DNA of 64,000 bases, taken from assembly GCF_013912065.1 (NCBI RefSeq), contig NZ_JACESA010000004.1:62001-126000 (forward strand), written 5' to 3'. Origin of the DNA: Brevundimonas sp. Its GTDB lineage: Bacteria > Pseudomonadota > Alphaproteobacteria > Caulobacterales > Caulobacteraceae. Every line of letters begins with the position of its first letter. Positions within the stretch are counted from its first letter, which is position 1. Positions 8,724 through 18,597 of the stretch are shown here, piece after piece. The notes under the pieces are model-generated. The model was not told where the DNA came from and searched no databases. It worked only from the letters and a program-made list of their open reading frames with translations. The position numbers were made by a program, and so were the translations under genes.

Positions 8724-11120
8724 TCAGTGGCTGACGGGCGCCGAAACACCGTCGATGGGCGGCAGAGGGGTCGGCAGAGGCTCGGCGGCCTCGTCCCACT
8801 CGACCGGCGTAAGCGTGCCGACGAGAGCCCATTTCAGCGCCTCGTCCGCCGTGGAGATCGGCACGATCTCCAGCGCCGACTTGACGTTGTCCGGCACCTC
8901 GGCGAGGTCCTTCTCGTTCTCCTGCGGGATCAGCACCGTCTTGACGCCTGAGCGCAGGGCGGCGAGCAGTTTCTCCTTCAGCCCGCCGATGGCGGTGACC
9001 CGGCCGCGCAGGGTGATCTCGCCGGTCATGGCGATGTCCTTGCGGATCGGAATACCCGTCAGGACCGAGACCATGGCCACAGTCATGGCGACACCGGCGG
9101 ACGGACCGTCCTTGGGCGTAGCGCCGTCCGGCACGTGGACGTGGATGTCGGTCTTCTCGAACACCGGCGGCTTGACGCCGAAGGCCAGAGCCCGCGAGCG
9201 GACGTAGGAGGCGGCCGCCGAGATCGACTCTTTCATCACATCCTTCAGGTTGCCGGTCACGGTCATGCGGCCGCGGCCCGGCATCTTGATGGCCTCAATG
9301 GTCAGGATGTCGCCGCCGAACTCGGTCCAGGCCAGGCCGGTGACGATGCCGACCTGATCCTCCTCGTCCGTCTCGCCATAGCGGAACTTCTTAACGCCCG
9401 CATAGTCGGCCAGCTTGTCCGCATCGACGGTGATCGAGGCGACCTTGGTCTTGGCCATCTCACGCACGGCCTTGCGGGCCAGGCCGCCCAGGGCCCGCTC
9501 CAGCGAGCGCACCCCGGCCTCACGGGTGTAGTAGCGGATCAGGTCGCGGATCGTGTCTTCCGGAATGATCAGCTCGCCCGGCTTCAGACCATGGTCGGTC
9601 AGTTGTTTGGGCAGGACGTGACGTTTGGCGATCTCGACCTTCTCGTCCTCAGTGTAGCCCGAGACGCGGATGATCTCCATCCGGTCCATCAGCGGCTGCG
9701 GCATGTTCAGGCTGTTGGCCGTCGTCACGAACATGACCTGGGACAGGTCGTAGTCCACCTCGAGATAGTGGTCGCCGAAGGTCGAGTTCTGGGCCGGATC
9801 CAGCACCTCAAGCAGGGCCGAAGACGGGTCGCCGCGCCAGTCGGCGCCCAGCTTGTCGATCTCGTCCAGCAGGACGAAGGCGTTGGTCGTCTTGGCCTTC
9901 TTCATCGACTGGATGATCTTGCCGGGCATGGAGCCGATATAGGTCCGGCGGTGGCCGCGGATCTCGCTTTCGTCACGAACGCCGCCCAGGGACATGCGGA
10001 CATATTCACGCCCGGTAGCCTTGGCGATCGACTTGGCCAGCGAGGTCTTGCCGACGCCGGGAGGGCCAACGAGGCACAGGATCGGCCCTTTCAGGCTGCC
10101 GGTACGGGCCTGAACGGCCAGATATTCGACGATCCGTTCCTTGACCTTCTCCAGGCCGAAGTGATCCTCCTCGAGGATCTCCTCCGCCTTGGCCAGGTCG
10201 ATCGGCTTCTGTTTGGCCTTGCCCCACGGCACGGACAGCAGCCAGTCGAGATAGTTGCGCACCACGGTCGATTCCGCCGACATCGGCGACATGTTGCGCA
10301 GCTTCTTGACCTCGGCCTCGGCCTTGGTGCGGGCTTCCTTGGACAGGCGCGTCTTACGGATGCGCTTCTCCAGATCCATGATCTCGTCGCGAGCGTCGTC
10401 GGTCTCGCCCAGCTCGCGCTGGATCGCCTTCATCTGCTCGTTCAGATAGTATTCGCGCTGGGTCTTCTCCATCTGGCGCTTCACGCGCGAGCGGATCTTC
10501 TTCTCGACCTGCAGGACGGAAATCTCGCCCTCCATCAGACCATAGACCTTCTCCAGCCGCTTGGGCACGTCGATGGTTTCCAGCAGGCCCTGCTTGTCGG
10601 CGATCTTGACCGACAGATGGGCGGCGACCGAGTCCGCCAGCTTGGAGGCGTCGGTGATCTGGGGAATGGAACTGAGGGCCTCGGGCGGGACCTTCTTGTT
10701 CAGCTTCACATAGTTTTCGAACTGTTCGACCACGGCGCGCAGCATGGCTTCGGCCTGGGAAGGGTCCCCGGCCTCGTCCTCGATCTCGACAGCTTCGGCT
10801 TCGAAATACTCGGTGCGGTCGGTGAAACGGGTCAGGCGCGCGCGGCCCTTGCCCTCGACCAGGACCTTGACGGTGCCGTCGGGCAGTTTCAGCAGTTGCA
10901 GCACGGTGGCCAGCACGCCGATGGGATAGATGGCGTCGGGCGACGGATCGTCGTCGACGGAGTTCTTCTGGGTCGCCAGAAGGATTTGCTTCTCGCCCTT
11001 CATGATCTCGTCGAGAGCCTTCACCGACTTCTCGCGGCCCACGAAGAGCGGCACGACCATATGCGGAAAGACCACGATGTCTCTCAACGGCAGGACGGGC
11101 AGGATCTTGGGTTCAGTCAT
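8724..11120 (-). CDS. lon: ATP-dependent protease La (Lon)
   Basis: A 798-residue AAA+ serine protease that degrades misfolded and regulatory proteins in the cytoplasm. Order of domains: substrate-binding N-domain (ILPVLPLRDIVVFPHMVVPL), Walker A GPPGVGKTSLAKSIA, Walker B FVLLDEIDKLG, and the C-terminal protease domain with the Ser-Lys dyad in DGPSAGVAM and the later TGEITLRGRVTAIGGLKEK. The start at 11120 (MTEPKILPVL) is set by AGGAG seven bases upstream; a longer open frame to 11282 has no such support. Length is typical. Confidence 0.97.
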   Translation of the reverse strand: MTEPKILPVLPLRDIVVFPHMVVPLFVGREKSVKALDEIMKGEKQILLATQKNSVDDDPSPDAIYPIGVLATVLQLLKLPDGTVKVLVEGKGRARLTRFTDRTEYFEAEAVEIEDEAGDPSQAEAMLRAVVEQFENYVKLNKKVPPEALSSIPQITDASKLADSVAAHLSVKIADKQGLLETIDVPKRLEKVYGLMEGEISVLQVEKKIRSRVKRQMEKTQREYYLNEQMKAIQRELGETDDARDEIMDLEKRIRKTRLSKEARTKAEAEVKKLRNMSPMSAESTVVRNYLDWLLSVPWGKAKQKPIDLAKAEEILEEDHFGLEKVKERIVEYLAVQARTGSLKGPILCLVGPPGVGKTSLAKSIAKATGREYVRMSLGGVRDESEIRGHRRTYIGSMPGKIIQSMKKAKTTNAFVLLDEIDKLGADWRGDPSSALLEVLDPAQNSTFGDHYLEVDYDLSQVMFVTTANSLNMPQPLMDRMEIIRVSGYTEDEKVEIAKRHVLPKQLTDHGLKPGELIIPEDTIRDLIRYYTREAGVRSLERALGGLARKAVREMAKTKVASITVDADKLADYAGVKKFRYGETDEEDQVGIVTGLAWTEFGGDILTIEAIKMPGRGRMTVTGNLKDVMKESISAAASYVRSRALAFGVKPPVFEKTDIHVHVPDGATPKDGPSAGVAMTVAMVSVLTGIPIRKDIAMTGEITLRGRVTAIGGLKEKLLAALRSGVKTVLIPQENEKDLAEVPDNVKSALEIVPISTADEALKWALVGTLTPVEWDEAAEPLPTPLPPIDGVSAPVSH

Positions 11121-11230
11121 GATGCTTACTCCTGGGCCATTGATGATCGCCGGCCCGCCGCCACGGTCGCTCGGGCAAGAGGCCCGACCAGCGCATGACG
11201 ACCCGTCGATTCCGACGGCGTTCGGATGAG

Positions 11231-11259
11231 TATGTGGTTTGAAAGACCCAAGGTTCAAG
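11231..11259 (-). promoter_or_regulatory. Possible heat-shock (RpoH) promoter of lon
   Basis: On the minus strand CTTGAA (11259-11254) is followed 16 bases later by CCACATA (11237-11231). CTTGAA fits the -35 element of sigma-32; the -10 resembles the C-rich RpoH -10 only partly. It is about 110 bases upstream of the lon start, and lon is a standard RpoH target. Confidence 0.4.
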
Positions 11260-11347
11260 CGTGACCGCTGAACGGCCCACACCTGCGTGGTTTGGGCGCA
11301 TCGCCGGAAGATCGCACAGCCTGGTGAAGCCGACGATGCAAGGCATG

Positions 11348-11378
11348 AAAAAGGCCGAAGAGGTCGCCCTCCCCGGCC
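11348..11378 (-). terminator. Terminator of clpX
   Basis: On the minus strand GGCCG...GAGG pairs with CCTC...CGGCC in an interrupted stem and is followed by TTTTT. It lies 28 bases after the clpX stop. Confidence 0.7.
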
Positions 11379-11405
11379 CTTGTCGGTCTAAGGCTCGGCT
11401 ATCCG

Positions 11406-12674
11406 TCAGGCGGCGCCGTCGGCCTTCTTCTTGGAGGCTTCGGAATAGATCAGCAGGGGCTGGGCCTTGCCGTCGATGACCTCGGCGTTGACCACCACTT
11501 CCTCGACGCCTTCGAAGGTCGGCAGTTCGAACATGGTTTCGAGCAGGATGCCTTCCAGGATCGAGCGCAGGCCGCGCGCGCCGGTCTTGCGGGTGATGGC
11601 CTTCTTGGCGACGGCGATCAGGGCGTCGTCAGTGAACGTCAGTTCGACATTCTCCATCTCGAACAGGCGCTTGTACTGTTTGACCAGGGCGTTCTTCGGC
11701 TCGGTCAGGATGGTGACCAAGGCCGCTTCGTCCAGATCCTCCAGCGTCGCCAGAACGGGCAGACGGCCGATGAACTCGGGAATCAGGCCGAACCGCATCA
11801 GGTCGTCGGGCTCGACATTCTTCAGGATGTCGCCGGTGCGGCGCTCGTCGATTTCCTTGACCTTGGCGCCGAAGCCGATCGAGGCCCCCTCGCCGCGCGC
11901 CGAGATCACCTTTTCCAGGCCGGCGAAGGCGCCGCCGACGATGAACAGGATGTTGGCGGTGTCGACCTGCAGGAACTCCTGCTGCGGGTGCTTGCGGCCG
12001 CCTTGCGGAGGCACCGAGGCGACGGTGCCTTCCATGATCTTCAGCAGGGCCTGCTGCACGCCCTCGCCCGAGACGTCGCGGGTAATCGAGGGATTGTCCG
12101 ACTTGCGGCTGATCTTGTCGATCTCATCGATATAGACGATGCCGCGCTGGGCCCGCTCGACGTTGTAATCCGAGGCCTGGAGCAGTTTCAGGATGATGTT
12201 CTCGACATCCTCGCCCACATAACCGGCTTCGGTCAGGGTCGTGGCGTCGGCCATGGTGAAGGGCACGTCGATGATGCGGGCCAGGGTCTGGGCCAGCAGC
12301 GTCTTGCCCGAACCGGTCGGGCCGATCAGCATGATGTTCGACTTGGCCAGTTCGACGTCGTTGTTCTTCGTCGCGTGGTTCAGGCGCTTGTAGTGGTTGT
12401 GAACGGCGACCGAGAGGACCTTCTTGGCGTGCGACTGGCCGATGACGTAATCGTCCAGGACGTCGCGAATCTCCTTGGGCGTAGGCACGCCGTCGGTCGT
12501 CTTCTTGAAACCGATCTTGTGCTCTTCGCGGATGATGTCCATGCACAGTTCGACGCATTCATCGCAGATGAAGACGGTCGGGCCCGCGATGAGTTTGCGG
12601 ACCTCGTGCTGGCTCTTTCCGCAGAACGAGCAGTAGAGGGTGCTTTTGGCGTCAGAGCCTGCTGCTTTGGTCAT
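11406..12674 (-). CDS. clpX: ATP-dependent Clp protease ATP-binding subunit ClpX
   Basis: A 422-residue AAA+ unfoldase that feeds substrates into ClpP; in Caulobacterales it also drives cell-cycle proteolysis. The N-terminal zinc-binding domain shows [14 protein letters not shown] and CDECVELC (four Cys). Walker A is [15 protein letters not shown], Walker B is [10 protein letters not shown], and the ClpP-contact loop contains IGFGAK. Length is typical. It lies between lon and clpP, as in most relatives, with a small HAD gene and a hypothetical gene inserted on the clpP side. Confidence 0.97.
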   Translation of the reverse strand: MTKAAGSDAKSTLYCSFCGKSQHEVRKLIAGPTVFICDECVELCMDIIREEHKIGFKKTTDGVPTPKEIRDVLDDYVIGQSHAKKVLSVAVHNHYKRLNHATKNNDVELAKSNIMLIGPTGSGKTLLAQTLARIIDVPFTMADATTLTEAGYVGEDVENIILKLLQASDYNVERAQRGIVYIDEIDKISRKSDNPSITRDVSGEGVQQALLKIMEGTVASVPPQGGRKHPQQEFLQVDTANILFIVGGAFAGLEKVISARGEGASIGFGAKVKEIDERRTGDILKNVEPDDLMRFGLIPEFIGRLPVLATLEDLDEAALVTILTEPKNALVKQYKRLFEMENVELTFTDDALIAVAKKAITRKTGARGLRSILEGILLETMFELPTFEGVEEVVVNAEVIDGKAQPLLIYSEASKKKADGAA

Positions 12675-12868
12675 AGACCCTTATCTCACTCCCGCGGAGC
12701 GGACCGAAATGGCCCGAAACGCGCTTCCTCGACGTTGATTCCAGCATTCTGGACGCAAAGGTCTTCAAAAAATGACAATCACCCATCCCACGTTCGACGA
12801 CAACCCCGAAGGCGGTGGGGGATTGTTGCAGTGCGTGGATGGATCAGTGTCGATGGGGATCAAGGCGA

Positions 12869-13528
12869 ATGTCTGACATGGGAAGCCTGCAGGATTTACG
12901 CCAGTCCCGGATCAAGTCTGGACAGGAACGCCAGCCGATCGTGGCCTTTGACTTCGACGGCACCTTGACGATTCGCGACAGCTTCACCGAATTCCTGCGC
13001 TGGCGCGCCGGTCCGGGCGGCTGGGCCCTGGGCCTGGTCAAGCTGGCGCCTGCAGTAGCTGCCTATGCCCGGGATCGAGACCGGGGCCGGATCAAGGCGG
13101 CGTCGGTCAAGGAGTTCCTGCTGGGCGTGGAACGGCGGACGCTGGAGGCGGACGCCGAGGGGTTCGCGGATCGGATCTGGAGCCGATTCATGCGGCCCGA
13201 TGCGCTCAAGGTCTGGAACGACTGGGGCGAACGCGGCGCCCATCGCGTAATCGTGACCGCCTCGCCCGAGACGACCGTGGCGCCCTTCGCCCGAAAACTG
13301 GGCGCCGAGGCCCTGCTGGGCACGCCCCTGGTGTTCGACGCCGATGATCGTGTGACCGGCGCCTTCGCCACGCCCAACTGCCGCGGTGAGGAGAAGGTGC
13401 GTCGGCTGAGGGCCGTCTATGGCGACGACCTGGTTCTGGCGGCCGCCTATGGCGACACCTCGGGCGACACCGAGATGTTGGCCCTCGCGGAGGAAAAGGG
13501 GTTCCGGGTGTTCACCGGACGGCCCTGA
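12869..13528 (+). CDS. HAD-IB family hydrolase (phosphatase)
   Basis: A 219-residue HAD-superfamily phosphatase, subfamily IB (SerB/PgpC-like). Motif I is VAFDFDGTLT with the nucleophile and acid/base aspartates, motif II is VIVTASPE, and motif III/IV is AAYGDTSGDTEML. The alpha-helical cap sits between motifs I and II. I chose ATG 12869 (MSDMGSLQDL) because AAGG precedes it; an ORF from 12815 adds an unlikely leader. It is transcribed opposite to its neighbours. Substrate cannot be told; phosphatidylglycerophosphate or phosphoserine are the usual possibilities. Confidence 0.82.
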   Translation: MSDMGSLQDLRQSRIKSGQERQPIVAFDFDGTLTIRDSFTEFLRWRAGPGGWALGLVKLAPAVAAYARDRDRGRIKAASVKEFLLGVERRTLEADAEGFADRIWSRFMRPDALKVWNDWGERGAHRVIVTASPETTVAPFARKLGAEALLGTPLVFDADDRVTGAFATPNCRGEEKVRRLRAVYGDDLVLAAAYGDTSGDTEMLALAEEKGFRVFTGRP

Positions 13529-13533
13529 ATGGA

Positions 13534-13854
13534 CTACCGGCCGTCTGCGTCTACGTCGAACACCACGGCCTTGCCGCGCGATGTCGGATCCCAGCCCGCC
13601 TCCATGGCCGAGGCCACCGCGTTGCGGACGGCGTCGACATTGACCCGCTGTTTCTCGACGTCCGGCCGCCCGTTGGGGCGCAGCGGCGGGGGAAACTGGA
13701 CGATGGCCTCGCGCTTGAAGTCCACATGGCGCAGGGACACGGCCATGCCTTCCCATTCCTTGCCGCCCTTGGGCTGGGGCTGGCGACGGATTTCCCAGGC
13801 ATAGGTCTCGCCTTCGACCTCGACCGTGCCGCTGCTGTCTCGTGTGAATTGCAT
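13534..13854 (-). CDS. Conserved hypothetical protein
   Basis: 106 residues from the ATG at 13854 (MQFTRDSSGTVEVEG). It is a soluble, charged protein with no signal peptide or membrane segment and no motif I recognise. It lies after clpP but beyond a clear terminator, and its end nearly touches the convergent HAD gene (5 bases apart). Codon use looks like that of neighbours, so it is probably a real gene. Confidence 0.6.
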   Translation of the reverse strand: MQFTRDSSGTVEVEGETYAWEIRRQPQPKGGKEWEGMAVSLRHVDFKREAIVQFPPPLRPNGRPDVEKQRVNVDAVRNAVASAMEAGWDPTSRGKAVVFDVDADGR

Positions 13855-13876
13855 GGCGGCCTGATAGCACAAAAGA

Positions 13877-13905
13877 AAAAGGGCGCACCGTCGGCGCGCC
13901 CTTTT
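13877..13905 (-). terminator. Terminator of clpP
   Basis: AAAAGGGCGC pairs with GCGCCCTTTT across a 9-base loop, with U-runs readable in both directions. It lies 21 bases after the clpP stop on the minus strand. Confidence 0.8.
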
Positions 13906-13926
13906 CGCTTTCAGAACTGAATTGGA

Positions 13927-14574
13927 TCAGGCGCCGGGCGTCTTGACGCCGTCGGCGTCCGCCTGTTCGCGGCGGTCATAGACGTGGTCGACGATGCCCC
14001 AGGCCTTGGACTCTTCCGCGCTCATGAAATGGTCGCGGTCCAGGGTCTTCTCGACCTCTTCATAGGTCCGGCCGGTGTGGTGGACGTAGATCTCGTTCAG
14101 ACGGCGCTTGGTGTAGCGGATGTCCTCGGCGTGACGCTCGATGTCCGAAGCCTGGCCGCGGAAGCCGCCCGAGGGTTGGTGCACCATGATCCGCGCGTTG
14201 GGCAGGGCGATCCGCTGGCCCGCCTCCCCAGCCGTCAGGATCAGCGAGCCGGCCGAAGCGGCCATTCCCATGACCACGGTCGAGACCGGGCTCTTGATGT
14301 ATTGCATGGTGTCGTAGATCGCGAGCGCCGAGGTCACCTGACCGCCGGGGCTGTTGATGTACATCGAGATTTCCTTCTTCGGATTTTCCGATTCCAGGAA
14401 CAGCAGCTGGGCGCAGATCAACGACGCCATCGTGTCCTCGAAAGGCCCCGTCAGGAAGATGATCCGCTCGCGCAGCAGGCGCGAGAAGATGTCGAAGGAG
14501 CGCTCGCCCCGGCTGGATTGCTCCACCACCATGGGGACGAGATTCATGTTCATCAGTTCGATCGGATCGCGCAT
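13927..14574 (-). CDS. clpP: ATP-dependent Clp protease proteolytic subunit
   Basis: A 215-residue serine peptidase that forms the tetradecameric chamber used by ClpX and ClpA. The catalytic triad is visible: Ser in [14 protein letters not shown], His in IMVHQPSGG and Asp in [13 protein letters not shown]. The start at 14574 ([14 protein letters not shown]) has GAGAAGG six bases upstream; an in-frame extension to 14649 looks spurious. The N-terminal [19 protein letters not shown] is typical of the family. Confidence 0.97.
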   Translation of the reverse strand: MRDPIELMNMNLVPMVVEQSSRGERSFDIFSRLLRERIIFLTGPFEDTMASLICAQLLFLESENPKKEISMYINSPGGQVTSALAIYDTMQYIKSPVSTVVMGMAASAGSLILTAGEAGQRIALPNARIMVHQPSGGFRGQASDIERHAEDIRYTKRRLNEIYVHHTGRTYEEVEKTLDRDHFMSAEESKAWGIVDHVYDRREQADADGVKTPGA

Positions 14575-14675
14575 GGAGGCCTTCTCGGGATGCAATGGGC
14601 GCGATTCAGACCGCGCCCTTCGTCCTAGCATATCGCGTCCGCAGAGCATCGGCGCAAGACGGGCGACCGAGCGAC

Positions 14676-15620
14676 CTATTGCGGAGTGTCGCCTGAAGCC
14701 TGATCTGAGACGGGGGCTTCATCCGCCCTGTCGCGTTCCTGCTGCCGGCGCGCCATGGAGTGGAGGACGCCATTCTCCTGCTGCTCAGCGCTGAAGCGGT
14801 CGGTGGGGGCCGAATAGAGGGCGGCCAGATAGTCCTTGTCCCATTGGCTCAGACCGTCGATCTCACTTGGGGTGTTGAACAGATTCATCACCGTCGATTG
14901 GGCGCTTAGATCCGCCGACGGGTCGATCTGAGCAAGAGAAACCATGGAGACATAGTCCGCCAACACACCGAACGGCGCACCGTTGGTTCGGCTCATGTCC
15001 ACGATGACGATGGTCCAGGCCATGTCGTAACGCACGTTGGAGCGCAGACGCGATCCGTCGCGTACGACGACCTGCTGGGGGTCGTCGCCACGCAACGTGA
15101 TCGCGAGTTCACCAGTGTCAGTCGTCACCGGCATCGTCACGTTCCACCACCGAACCGGCGCGCCCGAGTTCTGGAAATCCGCAAGGGCGTCTCGCGACAG
15201 GTTCGTGTGATTGATCGCCGGTCGGAAGCCCAGACCGACCTCCTTGACCAGCTTCTTCGCCAACGCCGGACCGTCGGTGGTGGCCAGTATGATGACGTTC
15301 GGCTTGCAGTCGGGGCCGCCGACATCTGCGCCCGCGTCGAGTGCATTGGCTGCGATGCGATCAATGACGAACTGGGCGAATCGCGGCTGCATGTTGGTCA
15401 TGCTGATGCAGACCGGCTGATTCCAACGCGCTAGGCGCGTCCCGCGAGGCGGCTCGCCCACTTCCTCGATATAGCTGCGCGCCGCCTCTTCTATGCGGCG
15501 CCCCTCGACGATGATCGCGTCGAGCTCCGCGGGCGCACCAGCATCAACCGGCGTTTGCGGCGCGGCTTGCGGAGAGGCGAACAACAGGGCGGTGGAAACC
15601 AGGGCTGCGATCATGGTCAC
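14676..15620 (-). CDS. Hypothetical exported protein
   Basis: About 314 residues with a hydrophobic N-terminal signal ([18 protein letters not shown]) and a mature region of mixed alpha/beta look with no motif I recognise; it contains three Cys (PVCISM, GPDCKPN) and a C-terminal charged, Gln-rich tail. I set the start at GTG 15620 because GGAGG lies seven bases upstream; a TTG at 15650 would begin inside the tig terminator. It sits between tig and clpP but is probably transcribed on its own. Confidence 0.65.
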   Translation of the reverse strand: MTMIAALVSTALLFASPQAAPQTPVDAGAPAELDAIIVEGRRIEEAARSYIEEVGEPPRGTRLARWNQPVCISMTNMQPRFAQFVIDRIAANALDAGADVGGPDCKPNVIILATTDGPALAKKLVKEVGLGFRPAINHTNLSRDALADFQNSGAPVRWWNVTMPVTTDTGELAITLRGDDPQQVVVRDGSRLRSNVRYDMAWTIVIVDMSRTNGAPFGVLADYVSMVSLAQIDPSADLSAQSTVMNLFNTPSEIDGLSQWDKDYLAALYSAPTDRFSAEQQENGVLHSMARRQQERDRADEAPVSDQASGDTPQ

Positions 15621-15648
15621 GAATAGGCCTCCGACAACCGCTCGATGC

Positions 15649-15671
15649 AAAAAAGGCCCGCTACGCGGGCC
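15649..15671 (-). terminator. Terminator of tig
   Basis: GGCCCGC (15655-15661) and GCGGGCC (15665-15671) form a 7-bp stem; reading the minus strand it is followed by TTTTTT. It ends tig transcription 57 bases after the stop codon. Confidence 0.85.
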
Positions 15672-15728
15672 CTTTTCATCTATCCTTCTCCGCAGCGATT
15701 GGACAGTGACTCTTCCGTAAGAAGGAAG

Positions 15729-17072
15729 TTACGCCTCTTCGTCTTCCTTCAGCAGCTCTTCCTTGGTGATCGGCGTGTCGGTCACCTCGGCCAGGCCGAC
15801 GATCAGGTCGACGACCTTTTCCTCGTAGATCGGGGCGCGCATCTGGGCGGCGGCGTTGGGGTTCTGGCGGTAGAAGTTCAGGACGGCCTGTTCCTGGCCC
15901 GGATAGTTGCGGGCTTCCTGCAGCAGGGCGGCGTTCAGCTCCTGGTCGGTGACCTGGACATTATTGGCGCGACCGATTTCGGCCAGGACCAGGCCCAGAC
16001 GGACGCGGCGCTCGGCGATCTTGCGGTATTCGGCCTTCAGGTCTTCGTCGGACTTGGCGGCGTCCTCTTCGGGCAGACGGCCGGCGGCCTTGTCGGCCTC
16101 GACCTGTTGCCAGATGCCGTCGAACTCGGCCTCGACCATCTTCGGCGGCAGCGGGAAGTCATGGGCCGTGTCCAGCTGGTCCAGCAGGGCGCGCTTCAGC
16201 TTGAAACGGGCCGCGCCGGCATATTGCTGGTTCAGGTTCTGGCTCAGCAGTTCCTTCAGCTTGTCGAGCGATTCCAGACCGATGCGCTTGGCGAAGTCTT
16301 CGTCGACCTTGGCTTCGACCTCGGCCTTGATGGCCTTCACCTTGACGTCGAAGGTGGCCAGTTTGCCGGCCAGGTGGGCGGCCTGATAGTTTTCCGGGAA
16401 GGTGACCTCGATGGTCTTCTCTTCACCGACCTTGGCGCCGGTCAGCTGCTCTTCGAAGCCGGGGATGAAGCGGCCCGAGCCTATGACCAGGTCCGCGTCC
16501 TCGGCGGCGCCGCCGTCGAAGGGTTCGCCGTCCAGCTTGCCCAGGAAGTCGATGGTTAGTTGGTCGCCCTCGGCGGCCTTAACGGTCTTGCCCTTCTTGT
16601 CCTCGTAGGACTTGGCCTGGCCGGCCAGCTCGGTCAGGGCCTCGTCCAGATCGGCGTCCGAGGCTTCGTAGGTCGGGCGTTCCAGCTTCAGGGTCTTAGG
16701 ATCGATCGGGGTGAAGTCCGGCATGATCTCCAGGGCCATTTCGTAGGCCAGGTCTTCCTGACCGGCCATGACCTTGTCCATGTCGGAGGTCAGCTTCATC
16801 TCGGCCGGGGCGGCCGGACGGATCTTGGCGTCGTCCAGGGCCTTCTGGCTGGTCTCGTTCAGCTCGGCGTTGATGATTTCGCCCATGAACTCACGGCCGA
16901 AGGTCTTCTTGACGTGGGCGACCGGCACCTTGCCCGGACGGAAGCCTTTCAGCTTCACCTGCGGGGCGACTTCCTTGACGCGGGCTTCGAGCTTCTCGTT
17001 CAGCTCCGCGACGGGGATGGTGACCGCGAGCACGCGGCTGAGGCCTTCGTTCGACTTTTCGACGACTTGCAT
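15729..17072 (-). CDS. tig: Trigger factor
   Basis: A 447-residue ribosome-associated chaperone with peptidyl-prolyl isomerase activity. The N-terminal ribosome-binding loop is VKLKGFRPGKVPVAHVKKTF, followed by the FKBP-like PPIase domain (AEGDQLTIDFLGKLDGEPFD; GFEEQLTGAKVGEEKTIEV) and the helical C-domain. I chose ATG 17072 (MQVVEKSNEGLSRV). The order tig-clpP-clpX-lon is the classic proteostasis cluster. Confidence 0.96.
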   Translation of the reverse strand: MQVVEKSNEGLSRVLAVTIPVAELNEKLEARVKEVAPQVKLKGFRPGKVPVAHVKKTFGREFMGEIINAELNETSQKALDDAKIRPAAPAEMKLTSDMDKVMAGQEDLAYEMALEIMPDFTPIDPKTLKLERPTYEASDADLDEALTELAGQAKSYEDKKGKTVKAAEGDQLTIDFLGKLDGEPFDGGAAEDADLVIGSGRFIPGFEEQLTGAKVGEEKTIEVTFPENYQAAHLAGKLATFDVKVKAIKAEVEAKVDEDFAKRIGLESLDKLKELLSQNLNQQYAGAARFKLKRALLDQLDTAHDFPLPPKMVEAEFDGIWQQVEADKAAGRLPEEDAAKSDEDLKAEYRKIAERRVRLGLVLAEIGRANNVQVTDQELNAALLQEARNYPGQEQAVLNFYRQNPNAAAQMRAPIYEEKVVDLIVGLAEVTDTPITKEELLKEDEEA

Positions 17073-17263
17073 GGTCGGGATTTCTGACGCTCTGGGGCGC
17101 GTGAGCCTGAGAAAGGCCGGCGCGGAATGGATAAAGCAAGAAGGCCGCCCCGTTAGGAGCGGCGCCTCGAAGCCCGCCCTTATGTCGAGAAGGGCTCCAA
17201 AGGTCAACGCGAGCGTGGCGCCGAGCGGTGGTTTCGCGCCGGATCGACGGTTATGTAGGGGGT

Positions 17264-17965
17264 ATGAGCCAGCCCGCCTCCCCCATCGGCGTTTTCGTAA
17301 CGCCCGTAACCCCGCTTCAGCAGAACTGCACCACCGTCTGGTGCACCGCGACCAACAAGGCGGCGGTCATCGATCCGGGGGGCGGGGTCGATGCGATTCT
17401 GGGCGAGGTGGAGAGGCGCGGCCTGACGCTGGATCAGATCTGGATCACCCACGGTCATCTGGACCATGCCGGCGGCGCGGCCGAAATGCAGGAGAAGACC
17501 GGGGTTTCGATCACCGGGCCGCAGAAGGCCGATCAGTTCTGGATCGACCGTATCGTCGAGAGCGGCCAGATGTACGGCCTTCCCGACGCCCGCCCCTTCG
17601 TCCCCGACCGCTGGCTGGAGGACGGCGACACGGTGAGCCTGGGCGAAACCACCTGGGAAGTTCGTCACTGCCCCGGCCATACGCCGGGTCATGTCATCTT
17701 CTTCAACCGGGCCGCGCGGTTCGCCCAGGTTGGGGACGTGCTGTTCAAGGGGTCTGTCGGCCGCACTGATTTTCCGATGAGCGACCCGCCTGCCCTGATC
17801 CGCGCCGTGGTCGAGAAGCTTTGGCCCCTCGGTGACGACGTCACCTTCGTGCCCGGCCACGGGCCGATCTCGACCTTCGGCGAGGAGCGGCGAACCAATC
17901 CCTTCGTCTCGGACGCGGCCCTGCGGGGCACGCCGATGACTCGGCAGCCGACGGGACCGGCCTGA
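17264..17965 (+). CDS. MBL-fold metallo-hydrolase (glyoxalase II-like)
   Basis: A 233-residue metallo-beta-lactamase fold protein. The metal-binding motif is ITHGHLDHAGG, with the further ligand histidines in CPGHTPGHVIF and VPGHGP and the bridging aspartate in VGRTDFP. The sequence resembles the YcbL group of glyoxalase II-like thioester hydrolases. The start ATG 17264 (MSQPASPIGVF) was chosen over an upstream start with no match to the family. It is convergent with the gene at 17977. Confidence 0.85.
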   Translation: MSQPASPIGVFVTPVTPLQQNCTTVWCTATNKAAVIDPGGGVDAILGEVERRGLTLDQIWITHGHLDHAGGAAEMQEKTGVSITGPQKADQFWIDRIVESGQMYGLPDARPFVPDRWLEDGDTVSLGETTWEVRHCPGHTPGHVIFFNRAARFAQVGDVLFKGSVGRTDFPMSDPPALIRAVVEKLWPLGDDVTFVPGHGPISTFGEERRTNPFVSDAALRGTPMTRQPTGPA

Positions 17966-17976
17966 GCCGCCGTCGG

Positions 17977-18270
17977 TCAGCGGCGAAGCAGCATCCCGAT
18001 AATCACGCCGAGGCCGAGGGCGTAGAGGGTCGTCTCCATCGGACGATCCCGGATGCCGTCACGGGTCGTTGCCACCCGATCCGAGAACTTCTGTCGGATC
18101 ATCTCGGCGTCTTCCCGAACCGCCTGGCGCAGGGACAGCGAGTCTTCAAAATTTCGGGCTTCGCCAGCAGCGATGATTTCGTCGGCCTGACGGTCCAGTC
18201 GCTGGGTCAGGTCCTTGTCCTCCAGGACAATGTCGTCGGGCGAAGGCGGGGCTATGGGGGTCTGGGTCAT
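17977..18270 (-). CDS. Small membrane-anchored protein (YqjD/ElaB-like)
   Basis: 97 residues: a long charged helical region (about 15-75) and a single C-terminal transmembrane segment LYALGLGVIIGMLL followed by RR. This layout is that of ribosome- or membrane-associated stress proteins such as YqjD/ElaB, though I see no specific signature. GGAG lies six bases before the ATG. An EcfG-like promoter precedes it (18295-18319), which suggests general stress control. Confidence 0.65.
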   Translation of the reverse strand: MTQTPIAPPSPDDIVLEDKDLTQRLDRQADEIIAAGEARNFEDSLSLRQAVREDAEMIRQKFSDRVATTRDGIRDRPMETTLYALGLGVIIGMLLRR

Positions 18271-18294
18271 AGGGGGCTCCGGGTTCGGACAATG

Positions 18295-18319
18295 AACCGG
18301 CGCGGCGCCCTCCGGTTCC
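18295..18319 (-). promoter_or_regulatory. EcfG/SigT-like general stress promoter
   Basis: On the minus strand GGAAC (18319-18315), 16 bases, GGTT (18298-18295). This matches the alphaproteobacterial general stress pattern GGAAC-N16/17-CGTT except for the first base of the -10. It ends 25 bases before the start codon of the small membrane protein gene. Confidence 0.55.
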
Positions 18320-18368
18320 CTCTGAACATCGGTCTCCGCGCCGCGTTGTACCGTGACAGGAGAACCCC

Positions 18369-18545
18369 ATGACCTTCACCGATCCGACACCGTCCGAAAC
18401 GCCGCAGCCCCTCATTCCTTCCGAGATCCCGCCCGAGCCGTCGCCGCAGCCCGAACTCGACCCGTCCGATACGCCACAGGAGGTTCCGCCCATGGAACCG
18501 GGCGGCGGCGGAGAAGGTGATTCCCGCCCTTACGGCGCTGCGTGA
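18369..18545 (+). CDS. Small proline-rich protein
   Basis: 58 residues starting MTFTDPTPSETPQPLIPSE and ending GEGDSRPYGAA. About a quarter is Pro, with many Glu and Ser, so it is probably disordered. AGGAG lies six bases before the ATG. It has no recognised domain. It stands between two genes with EcfG-like promoters and may belong to the same stress group. Confidence 0.55.
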   Translation: MTFTDPTPSETPQPLIPSEIPPEPSPQPELDPSDTPQEVPPMEPGGGGEGDSRPYGAA

Positions 18546-18597
18546 AGTCAAGCCACGAAGACGTTCAGACCCGTGACAGTAAAACGAAGTTCCCGAC

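Noticed and set aside
9135-11198. 687-residue plus-strand open frame
   Set aside because: Antisense to lon, which is certain; His/Gln/Leu-rich translation typical of a GC-rich shadow.
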